64,000 nucleotides of DNA, from assembly GCF_000426245.1 (NCBI RefSeq), contig NZ_AUEZ01000001.1:268344-332343 (forward strand). The letters run 5' to 3'. The notes below the pieces were generated by a model. That model saw only the letters and a list, made by a program, of their open reading frames with translations, was not told where the DNA came from and did not search any database. The translations under genes and the position numbers were made by a program. Numbering within the stretch: the first letter of the stretch is position 1; the number at the start of each line of letters is the position of its first letter. The DNA comes from Bradyrhizobium sp. Ai1a-2. GTDB taxonomy: Bacteria > Pseudomonadota > Alphaproteobacteria > Rhizobiales > Xanthobacteraceae. Shown here piece by piece: positions 25,283 to 32,977 of the stretch.

Positions 25283-26356
25283 GTGGCGGCCATGTTCGAC
25301 TTCACTTCGGCGCTCTATCTCGGGCTGCGCCACCCAAGCCCGTCGCTGTTGCCCTGGATGGGGCTCACGACGGGCAAGCCCGCCGCCCTCGAACCGCCAC
25401 CGGGCAGCGTCGCGACGGCTGGAAATTTCGCGGCGCTTGTCGGCTGCGAACGCGCGACGCCGCTTGCCTCGACGCTGCATCTCTTTTGGGACCTTTTCGG
25501 ATGGCTCGCACGAGATCGAGTGAGGATCTACATGGATAGCGGTACTTATGCCGTAGCAAAATGGGGCGTCGAGCGGGTCGCGGCGCGCGGAGTGGCCGTG
25601 CGCACGTTTGCCCACCATGACGTTGCAGGATTGCGCGCGCTGCTGCAGGGCGACCTCCGGGCAAACGACCGCGCCATCGTTGTCGCCGACGGCTTCTGTC
25701 CGAACTGCGGTCGGCCCGCGCCGATCGGCGAATTCTTGCAATGCGTTGAACCTCGCGGCGGCTACGTCGTGCTCGACGATACCCAGGCGCTGGGCGTGCT
25801 TGGAACGCTGGGTGGCGGTTCGCTGCGATGGCATGGTATCAGGTCGCCTGACGTCATTGTTGGCAGCTCGCTCGCAAAGGGGTTTGGCGCACCGATGGCG
25901 ATGCTTGCAGGCAACGCCGACGTCATCCGGCAATTCGAAGAGCAGAGCCAGACCCGCATCCACTGCAGCCCTCCGTCGCTCGCGGCCCTGCATGCCGCGG
26001 ACCATGCACTGTCGATCAATCGCGTGCAGGGCGATCGTTTGCGACACCGTCTGGCGCAACTGATACGGCGATTCCAGGCGGGGCTGGCTTCGATCGGCCT
26101 CGCCGCCGATGGCGGTCTGTTTCCGGTGCAGACGGTGCGGCCGTCGGGCCTTTCGGCGGAAAGCCTGCACCAGCGTTTGCGTCACGCCGGCATCCAGACC
26201 GTTCTGATGCGACATTGCCGCGACATCAGCCTACGCGTCGCGTTTCTCATCACGGCGCTGCACCGACATTCCGACATCGACTACGCAGTCAGCCAGATCG
26301 CGCGAGCTATCTCGCGTGCTTATTCCACCCATCAACCGACGGGGAGGGTATCATGA
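25283..26356 (+). CDS. PLP-dependent fold-type I enzyme, 8-amino-7-oxononanoate synthase-like
   Basis: About 357 residues with the alpha-oxoamine-synthase fold. The PLP-binding aspartate region reads VVLDDTQALGVLG (DEAHSxG in classical AONS) and the Schiff-base lysine lies in GSSLAKGFGAPMA. Compared with AONS/KBL (about 390-400 residues) the N-terminal arm is short, and DDTQ replaces DEAH, so the reaction may differ from acyl-CoA plus amino-acid condensation. No other biotin gene is near. GTG 25283 and ATG 25292 are both possible starts. It overlaps the next gene by four bases (ATGA). Confidence 0.8.
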   Translation: MAAMFDFTSALYLGLRHPSPSLLPWMGLTTGKPAALEPPPGSVATAGNFAALVGCERATPLASTLHLFWDLFGWLARDRVRIYMDSGTYAVAKWGVERVAARGVAVRTFAHHDVAGLRALLQGDLRANDRAIVVADGFCPNCGRPAPIGEFLQCVEPRGGYVVLDDTQALGVLGTLGGGSLRWHGIRSPDVIVGSSLAKGFGAPMAMLAGNADVIRQFEEQSQTRIHCSPPSLAALHAADHALSINRVQGDRLRHRLAQLIRRFQAGLASIGLAADGGLFPVQTVRPSGLSAESLHQRLRHAGIQTVLMRHCRDISLRVAFLITALHRHSDIDYAVSQIARAISRAYSTHQPTGRVS

Positions 26357-28731
26357 CATCGTATTTCGAGTTCGAGGCCATCCCGGAGATCGGCGAATTT
26401 CCGGCGCAAGAGTTCGAAGAGGAGCTTGCTGAAGGCGAAATCGAACAGGAATACGCTCGCCGCAGATGGGGTGCAGGGAGAGCGCCGTCGCGATATGTGC
26501 GAGGGCGGCGGCCTTCGCGGCCACCGATCAAGCCAAGGCGGTCCTGGCCGAGACCGCCATTCGGGCGGCGGCGCCGACCGCCCTATGAGGACGTGCCGCC
26601 GTCATTCCCTGTCATTCCATGGCGCGGATCGATTGCCTACGCTGAACCGCCCGTCGTGCTGCAGGACGAGCCGCCCCCGGCCGCTCCCGCGATGGACGAG
26701 CCGCAGGATCAACCCGCCTCCGGCGCACCTGACACCGCCGACGCGCAAGCCGACGCGCCGGCCGCGGACACAGAGACCTTCGAGTACGAGAGCGCCTTCG
26801 AGACCGGCAACGAATGGGAGTTCGGCGAATTCGAACTGACCGGGGAGGTGCCGTCAAACCGGTATGTGAGGGATTTTTCCGGACCCGCCGCGGAATGCGT
26901 GGCAGCGTTGCGGACAGCAGGGAAGACCAAGGCCCAGGCGCTCGCCATCATCAATGCCCAGATTGACACGGCAATCAAGATGCTGCGCACGGCGGCCAGC
27001 AAATTGAAGCAGGGCGGCCGGTCGGCCGCGACGCGACAGACGTTCCTCAAGATCTTCAGGGTGACGCCTGAGTTCACACCGACATGGCTGAAACAGACCG
27101 CGGAGATCAAAGATCGCGGCGACGTTGTCGCGGTCCGTTGCAAGCGCGTGGCAGATCTATTGGCCAGCGGCAGACTGAAGCTATTCTGTCAGATCAATTC
27201 GACGAATTGTCCGGATTGCGGCAACGACAATAGCGACTTTGCCTGCTCGAGCTGGGGGCAGGAGAGCCGGGTGCCCGGCCGGAGCAACGTGATCTGCCTC
27301 GGAAACGCGTTTTGGCGGGACATGAAAGCTGGCCGGACCTCCTCGCTGTTGGCCACGCTGATGCATGAGCCTTTCCACATCTACTTCGGCCGCTACGTCA
27401 CCGAGCATGTGGCGGACCGCGGAAAGTTCGGCGGCATTAATTGCATCGTGCGCTTCGTCTTCGAAGCCAACGGACGCAATGCACCCGATCGCGTCAACCA
27501 ACGCTGCACGGCGATGGCCGTCAGGAAAGAACTGGAAGCGGAATCGCCCTTCGGCGAATTTGAAACGCTCGAGTTCGAGGCTCCGGCCGCCATGGAGTTT
27601 GAGACGGCTGTTCGGATGCCGTCGCCGGGGGCTGTCCCCTGTCCAGGTTTGAAACTACCCGAGGTGATCGACAAGTTCGAGTTTGATCGCGACAGGCTCC
27701 TGCCGCCCCACCTTGCGTTGCTCCAGCGCATTGCCCAATGCATCGTGGCGACGCAGAGCACGGGACGGCCGGTGCGTCAGGTGCGCGTCGTCGGCCACAC
27801 CGATCCCGTTGGAGACGACGCCTACAATCTGGCGCTGGGGCGTCGGCGCGCCGAGCAGGTCAAGCTCGGTCTGCAGAAGGCGATCGAAGGCTTACGTCCG
27901 GTGCTCGCGGGGCGCATCGATATCCGCGTCGAAACCGCGGGGGAGGGGCAACCGATTGCCGGGAACGCCGCCGCGAGCCGTCGCGTCGAGATTTTCGTCG
28001 AAATCCCATTCCCCGTGCGACCCCCGCCGCCGCCCCGGCCAAGGGTGACCACCATTCCGCGACAGTGCAGGTTCCGCTCGACCGTGCACGGGCTCAAGTT
28101 CGTCAACTCATTCGCCCTGCCATCTGCGATCACAACACCGCTTTCCCGGCTCGGCATTCCGATCGGCTCGGGCGGTTACGGGTTATGCGGGGGAATGTCG
28201 TCATTGGTCGGCGATCATTTCACCTTCGGCGTCCCGATCCCGGCCACGACGAGCATTCCGGCAACAGGAAGTGCTCTGCATACCAAGCTGGTCTCGCGTC
28301 AACTTGACTCGCTCAACCTCAACCTGTCCTCGATCGGGCCAGGTTTCGGTGCTCCGGTGCTGAAGTTCTTCGATTGGATGGGGCGTCCAACTTCGGGCGC
28401 CCCCAACAGCACCGCGGCGCTGACAACGCTCGAGCTTGCCCGGGTGATCGCGCGGCTTCGGCGCGGACAGGTCGTGGTGATCGGGCTGGTGCTGGTTGAC
28501 CGGACGGGTTCGCTGACGGAGAACCACCAGGTGCTCGTCCACTGCGCGACCCTGAAAGCACCGGGACTGATTGAGCTCCACATCTACGATCCGAACTTCC
28601 CGATGCGCAATGACATCCGGATCGAGGTGAAGACGGTCAGCCGCGAAACGACGCCAACGGAGCTTGTGGGTAGCACACGGCGACCCATTCGAGGCTTCTT
28701 CGTCATGCCGTTCACGCCGCAGCGACCTTGA
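26353..28731 (+). CDS. Multidomain acidic-leader protein: M35-like zincin, OmpA-like domain, Cys-His-Asp candidate hydrolase
   Basis: A 792-residue protein. Residues 4-35 form an acidic-aromatic leader (YFEFEAIPEIGEFPAQEFEE), followed by an Arg/Pro-rich stretch to about 95. A second E/F block sits at 142-165 and a third at 399-418, each preceding a domain. Domain 1 (about 175-390) is a zincin resembling M35: HEPFH at 338-342, Cys-rich surroundings and Asp355 as possible third ligand. Domain 2 (about 430-552) is OmpA-like: VVGHTDPVGDDAYNLALGRR and SRRVEIFVE. Domain 3 (about 580-790) has GYGLCGGMS (Cys612), ENHQVLVH (His725) and IYDPNFP (Asp746), the layout of a papain-like triad. No signal peptide. 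GGGAGGG precedes ATG 26353. Confidence 0.82.
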   Translation: MTSYFEFEAIPEIGEFPAQEFEEELAEGEIEQEYARRRWGAGRAPSRYVRGRRPSRPPIKPRRSWPRPPFGRRRRPPYEDVPPSFPVIPWRGSIAYAEPPVVLQDEPPPAAPAMDEPQDQPASGAPDTADAQADAPAADTETFEYESAFETGNEWEFGEFELTGEVPSNRYVRDFSGPAAECVAALRTAGKTKAQALAIINAQIDTAIKMLRTAASKLKQGGRSAATRQTFLKIFRVTPEFTPTWLKQTAEIKDRGDVVAVRCKRVADLLASGRLKLFCQINSTNCPDCGNDNSDFACSSWGQESRVPGRSNVICLGNAFWRDMKAGRTSSLLATLMHEPFHIYFGRYVTEHVADRGKFGGINCIVRFVFEANGRNAPDRVNQRCTAMAVRKELEAESPFGEFETLEFEAPAAMEFETAVRMPSPGAVPCPGLKLPEVIDKFEFDRDRLLPPHLALLQRIAQCIVATQSTGRPVRQVRVVGHTDPVGDDAYNLALGRRRAEQVKLGLQKAIEGLRPVLAGRIDIRVETAGEGQPIAGNAAASRRVEIFVEIPFPVRPPPPPRPRVTTIPRQCRFRSTVHGLKFVNSFALPSAITTPLSRLGIPIGSGGYGLCGGMSSLVGDHFTFGVPIPATTSIPATGSALHTKLVSRQLDSLNLNLSSIGPGFGAPVLKFFDWMGRPTSGAPNSTAALTTLELARVIARLRRGQVVVIGLVLVDRTGSLTENHQVLVHCATLKAPGLIELHIYDPNFPMRNDIRIEVKTVSRETTPTELVGSTRRPIRGFFVMPFTPQRP

Positions 28732-28802
28732 TCGGATCGCCGCGATGGGCATGGCGCTCACCGCGGCGGCCGCCTCGACTGCAGTGCGACGAGGATCGTG
28801 CC

Positions 28803-29630
28803 GTGATTATCGATTGCCATTGTCACGCAGGAAAGGGCGATGGGCTGACCGGTCCGTGGGATACGGCGGCGCCGCTCGGAAAGTATCTGCGCTGGGCGCA
28901 GCGGGCAGGGATCATCCGCACTGCGATCTTCGCCGCATTCCACTCCGACTATGCGATCGCAAACCGTGAGGTCGCGCGAATCGTGGCAAGCCGGCCAGAC
29001 CGGTTCTACGGATTGGCCTTCGTTCACGCCGCCCGCGACCGCGGACGCATCGGACAGATGGTCAAGGTCGCGATCGAGCAGTACGGATTCGTCGGCATCA
29101 AGGTGCATCGATACGATGCGCGTCTGTCACGCGAAATCTGCGACGTGGCACGCGCGTTTTCGGTTCCAATCCTCTACGATCCGGTCGGCGAGGTTTCGAT
29201 CGTCGAACTCGTAGCCACCGAATATCCGGATGTCGCATTCATCATCCCGCACATGGGAAGCTTCTCCGACGACTGGCGCGCGCAGCACAGCCTGATCGAT
29301 TACCTGGCGCGGCATCCCAATATTTTCACCGATACATCCGGCGTGCGGCGCTTCGAGCTGCTTGAGCAGGCGGTGCAGAGGGCTGGCGCGCGCAAGATCC
29401 TGTTCGGATCCGACGGGCCTTGGCTTCACCCCGGAGTAGAACTGGAGAAAGTGCGGCTGCTCGGTCTGTCTCCGGCGGACCTGAAACTGGTGCTCGGCGG
29501 CAATTTCCTGAGACTAATCTCGGGACGACGACCTCAGCGGCCCGCCCTGCCTGAGATGACCACCGTCGAAGCTGCTCCGTTGCAGGTCGCGTACCGGGAT
29601 CCTTGGGGCATCGATCACTCCGAGAGCTGA
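28803..29630 (+). CDS. Amidohydrolase family protein (TIM-barrel, amidohydrolase_2 type)
   Basis: A 275-residue metal-dependent hydrolase. The N-terminal metal motif is IDCHCHAG, followed by FVGIKVHRY, the histidine strand IIPHMGSF and the aspartate strand KILFGSDGPW, in the order of the amidohydrolase_2 (PF04909) family. I place the start at GTG 28803, eight bases after GAGG, because the family begins at this strand; the frame opens earlier but that sequence is not conserved. It lies 71 bp after the multidomain gene and overlaps the convergent regulator by 16 bp. Substrate unknown. Confidence 0.82.
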   Translation: MIIDCHCHAGKGDGLTGPWDTAAPLGKYLRWAQRAGIIRTAIFAAFHSDYAIANREVARIVASRPDRFYGLAFVHAARDRGRIGQMVKVAIEQYGFVGIKVHRYDARLSREICDVARAFSVPILYDPVGEVSIVELVATEYPDVAFIIPHMGSFSDDWRAQHSLIDYLARHPNIFTDTSGVRRFELLEQAVQRAGARKILFGSDGPWLHPGVELEKVRLLGLSPADLKLVLGGNFLRLISGRRPQRPALPEMTTVEAAPLQVAYRDPWGIDHSES

Positions 29631-31006
29631 CCACCGTCGCCGTTCCGATGGCGCTTGGCTGCGCGGCGCATCTGCAATGCGCGGTCCGTGACGCCGAGCC
29701 GGCGTGCTGCATCGCGCAGGCTTCCATTGCCTTTTTCCACCGCGATACGCGTTGCGGCATCGGCGGCAGCCTGGCTGATCTCCTTCAGGCCGACTCCAAG
29801 CGAGAGGGCATGGGCAATGGAGCGCTCGAATTCCGGAAGCCGCCAGTTGTCCTTCGAAGGGATCTCCGTCGGATGCTCGTCGTCAGGCAGATCGCCAATC
29901 GTAATGGGGCCGGGCCCTACGTGCCGGCTGCAGATGCGTACGATCAGCTGGCGTAGATCGCGGACGTTGCCGGGATAGGGACGCTGGAGCAGATATTCCC
30001 GCACCGGAGGGTCGAAATCCGCCACCGAGAGATCGGGCAGCAGGGCACGCAGGAAATGGCACGCTAGCGGCAGAACGTCTTCATGCCGTTCCCGCAGCGG
30101 AGGGAGGCGGAAGATCCATCCGCCAATGCGGTGATACAGGTCGTGGCGGAACTGACCGTTCGAAATGCTTTGCAAAAGGTCCCTGTTGGTCGCCGACACC
30201 AGGCGGAAGTCGCTGCGCCGCCAAGTGTTGCTGCCGACCCGCTTGTAGGTCCCTTCCTGAACGACTCGCAAAAGCTGTGCCTGCATGGCGGGAGACAGCT
30301 CGCCCACTTCGTCAAGGAACAAGGTGCCGCCATTCGCCTCCTCGAAGGCGCCGTCACGGGTGCCAACAGCGCCGGTAAACGCACCTCGTTCGTGCCCAAA
30401 GAACTCGCTGCCTGAGAGTTCCGGCACGAGCGTGCTGCAGTCGACGGTCACGAGATCGTTGCGCGAAGCCCTCGGATCGAGCTCATGAACGAGCCGGCCG
30501 ACCATCTCCTTCCCGGTGCCGCTCTCGCCGATCAGCAGCACCGCGGCATTGGTGAAGCGCCCGACCTCCACGATCTGGCGCAACGTCGCCTGCCAGGCTG
30601 GGCTCTCTCCGACGAGCTTCTTCACGGACGGAGCCTGGATCAATTCATCGACAACATGCCACCGATCGAAACGCGCTTTGACCGTTTGGGCCATTTCAGG
30701 CCCCGACGACCGGAGAAGCACGTCCGACGCTCCCGCCAGCCGCAGCTGCCAGGCTTGCGCGCTGTCTATTTGAACTCCGGCGATGGGAACCGCCAGCACG
30801 CGCTTTGCCTTGTTGCTGCTGACTTCGCGCACGAGTTCGTAGAGTTCGTCATCAATGTGCGAGAAGCAGATGATCCCATCGTCTGCCGGCGCAGCAAAAT
30901 CCAGCGATTGGGTTGCCACCCCGCCATCGGACAGCCAGTCGAGCATGGCCTTCCTGGCGAGCGCGTCCTTTGAACCACAAAAGTATATCCAAGGCTCCCG
31001 GTGCAT
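29615..31006 (-). CDS. Sigma-54-dependent transcriptional activator (AAA+, Fis-type HTH)
   Basis: A 463-residue enhancer-binding protein. Residues 1-130 resemble a degenerate receiver with no clear phospho-acceptor. The AAA+ domain (about 135-365) has Walker A GESGTGKE, the intact sigma-54 contact loop GAFTGA, Walker B GGTLFLDEVGEL and the arginine-finger region RHDLYHRIG. The C-terminus carries a Fis-like helix-turn-helix (SLRDAARRLGVTDRALQMRR). It is convergent with, and overlaps by 16 bp, the last gene of the operon that begins at the sigma-54 promoter, so it is the natural activator candidate. What it senses is unknown. Confidence 0.92.
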   Translation of the reverse strand: MHREPWIYFCGSKDALARKAMLDWLSDGGVATQSLDFAAPADDGIICFSHIDDELYELVREVSSNKAKRVLAVPIAGVQIDSAQAWQLRLAGASDVLLRSSGPEMAQTVKARFDRWHVVDELIQAPSVKKLVGESPAWQATLRQIVEVGRFTNAAVLLIGESGTGKEMVGRLVHELDPRASRNDLVTVDCSTLVPELSGSEFFGHERGAFTGAVGTRDGAFEEANGGTLFLDEVGELSPAMQAQLLRVVQEGTYKRVGSNTWRRSDFRLVSATNRDLLQSISNGQFRHDLYHRIGGWIFRLPPLRERHEDVLPLACHFLRALLPDLSVADFDPPVREYLLQRPYPGNVRDLRQLIVRICSRHVGPGPITIGDLPDDEHPTEIPSKDNWRLPEFERSIAHALSLGVGLKEISQAAADAATRIAVEKGNGSLRDAARRLGVTDRALQMRRAAKRHRNGDGGQLSE

Positions 31007-31247
31007 GAGGCTTCCCCAACATGACCGCGCAGCACAAATAATCGATATGGCCCCGTCAAATAATCTTGGTCCGCCGACGGCGAGGCGGCCTCAATGCAGA
31101 CAGCGATACTAACGGAGTTACCGCGTCCTGCAACTAAAGTTAACAATCAAAATATCGTACAATGTGAGGGTGAAGGTGTCTTTTGCTGGGGACGGCGAGA
31201 AAGCACCCGATCTAACAGTTAGTTACATCAAAGTTTCGCGAGACAAT

Positions 31248-31287
31248 CGAACCAGCGAACCAGCGAAACGGCGCAACGGCGCAACGG
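31248..31287. repeat. Five tandem 8-bp repeats
   Basis: Five consecutive octamers, two CGAACCAG, one CGAAACGG and two CGCAACGG, run without gaps. The gradient of sequence from one end to the other suggests stepwise slippage and drift. They lie 242 bp before the activator start codon on the minus strand. Confidence 0.75.
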
Positions 31288-31456
31288 CCCTAGCGACATA
31301 TATTCGCATGCAACTTATATTTAGTATCTTTGATGAATGCAACCAGCGTGGATTTTGCGGGATCCCGTCTTGTTGTCTTGTCGCCAGCAAGGCTGGGCTT
31401 CAGGTATCAAGGCGAACGCACTGGTGGATGCGATCGGCCAATCGGCCCGTGCCGGA

Positions 31457-31498
31457 GCATGATCCGGAAAATGGCTGCCGGCTTTCCGAAAAGATCAG
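31457..31498. repeat. Dispersed palindromic element of Bradyrhizobium type
   Basis: A GATC-CGGAAA arm (31461-31470) is mirrored by TTTCCG (31483-31488) and GATC (31493-31496). From memory, a very similar palindrome is repeated many times in Bradyrhizobium and Rhodopseudomonas genomes. It lies a few bases beyond the stop of the binding-protein pseudogene and could serve as its terminator stem. Confidence 0.55.
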
Positions 31499-31501
31499 GA
31501 T

Positions 31502-32725
31502 CTAATTGTTCGGGGCATCCGAAAACGCGGTTTCGATCACATCGCCGATCGGCTGCCAGGTCTTGCCGTCGAACTGGATCAAGCGCATCTGCCTGATTGG
31601 TCGAAAGTTGCTCTCGCTGGTGTTGATCTTGATGCCAGGCAATAGCGCGGAAGATGCAAAATCCTTCAGGGATGCCGCCTGACGCATCACGTTCTCGCGG
31701 GAGAGATCGTCACCACATTGTCTGAGCACCTGCGCAAGCGTCTCAGCCGCGGCGTAGCCGTAAAGGGCGGCACTGCTGTCCTTGTCTCCGGTCGGGTAAT
31801 ATTTGTCCATGAAGGATTGCCAGTCCCTGATCGCCGGATCGTCCTTCCACGCCGGATCGCTCGGATCCTTCAGGAAAGAGGCTGAGATCGCGCCGACGGA
31901 GTTCTCCACGCCCGCCGGCTTCAACGCGGTGCCTATTGCGGCAGCCTCATCGTTGAGAAGGAAGACCGGATGTCATTTGAAATCCGCAGCCAAACGGATC
32001 ACTTGTGAGGCGGTGGTAGGCACACCTGCAAAAACCAGAATTTCACCGCCCGATCGCTTCAGGATCGAGACATGCCCGTCGATATGGGCATCCGCAATAT
32101 CAAAGGCGACGCCGACGATGATCAGGCGCGTCAAGTCGCCGAGCCCGTCCTGGATTCCCCTATAGAGCTCGCGGCCGAACTGATCGTTCTGCCAAAGAAC
32201 CACGATTTTGCGCTGCGGATAGAAGGCCTGGATGTAGTTGGCGTAGACGCGACCTTCGGCGCGGAACGATGGCTGCCAGCCCATCGTCCACGGAAATGTC
32301 TTGGGGTCACTCAATTCCTCGGCGCCGGAGGCCACGAACAGCTGGGGAATTTTCCTTTCGTTCAGATAGCGCCGCACCGCGAGGTTGCCGGGCGTTCCGA
32401 ATGAGCCGAACATCAACAGGACGTTTTCCCGCTCGACCAATCCGCGCGTGAGATCAAGTGCGACTGTCGGATCGGAATTGTCATCGCGGGAAATGAAGCG
32501 CACCTTGCGGCCGTTGATCCCGCCGCGCTCGTTGATCATGTCGAAATAGGCCGCCTCAGCCTTTCCGATCGCCGCGAATTCCGCCAACGGCCCGGTATAG
32601 GGCATGAGGTTGCCGATCCGGATTTCGCTGTCCGTCGAGGAATCTTCGGAACGTTGCAGAGACATCGCACTGAGCGATGTCAGTGCGATCGCGAGAACGA
32701 GCAGCATCCGGCCTGCTACGTTCAT
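31502..32725 (-). pseudogene. LivK-type ABC transporter substrate-binding protein, interrupted by a TGA
   Basis: A branched-chain-amino-acid-type periplasmic binding protein. After a signal peptide (MLLVLAIALTSLSAMS) come IGNLMPYTGPLAEFAAIGKA, INERGGINGRKV and LLMFGSFGTPGNLAVRR. The reading frame is broken by one TGA at 31973-31975 and continues in the same frame as HPVFLLNDEAAA to the natural end at 31502. The change is consistent with TGG to TGA (ADFK-W-HPVF). The rest is well conserved, so the lesion looks recent, or it is a sequencing error. ATG 32725 has GGAGG eight bases upstream. No permease or ATPase genes adjoin. Confidence 0.8.
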
Positions 32726-32977
32726 CTGCAGTGCCTCCATCTATCGACCGTGTTGAGCTTGACCCGGGTCGAAGGAAGTCATCTGTCGGCGAGGTGAGCC
32801 AAAGAGGATTCGATCATCCTAATTGGTGCATTTTGAGGCGCTGATGGTTATCCATTCGGAATTCCCGTTCGCCTGCTGCTCGCCGGCGAGATGATAAAGC
32901 GAGATAGTTCAATATGTTAGCCCATCGATTTAATATGTTAGCGCATCGAAAGGCATCATCTCGCCAGGTCAGTTTGC

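Larger units (their letters stand above)
31007..31501. other. Intergenic region, AT-richer than surroundings
   Basis: About 495 bp without a supported gene. It holds the presumed promoter of the sigma-54 activator, an 8-bp tandem repeat (31248-31287) and a palindromic element (31457-31498). Nothing else stands out. Confidence 0.6.

Noticed and set aside
24437..26215. A 592-codon minus-strand frame
   Set aside because: It lies opposite two well-supported plus-strand genes, is rich in Arg/His/Gln as expected for an antisense frame in GC-rich DNA, and matches no family.
31248..31287. Possible CRISPR-like or iteron array
   Set aside because: Units are 8 bp, contiguous and without spacers, and there are only five; no cas or replication genes nearby.
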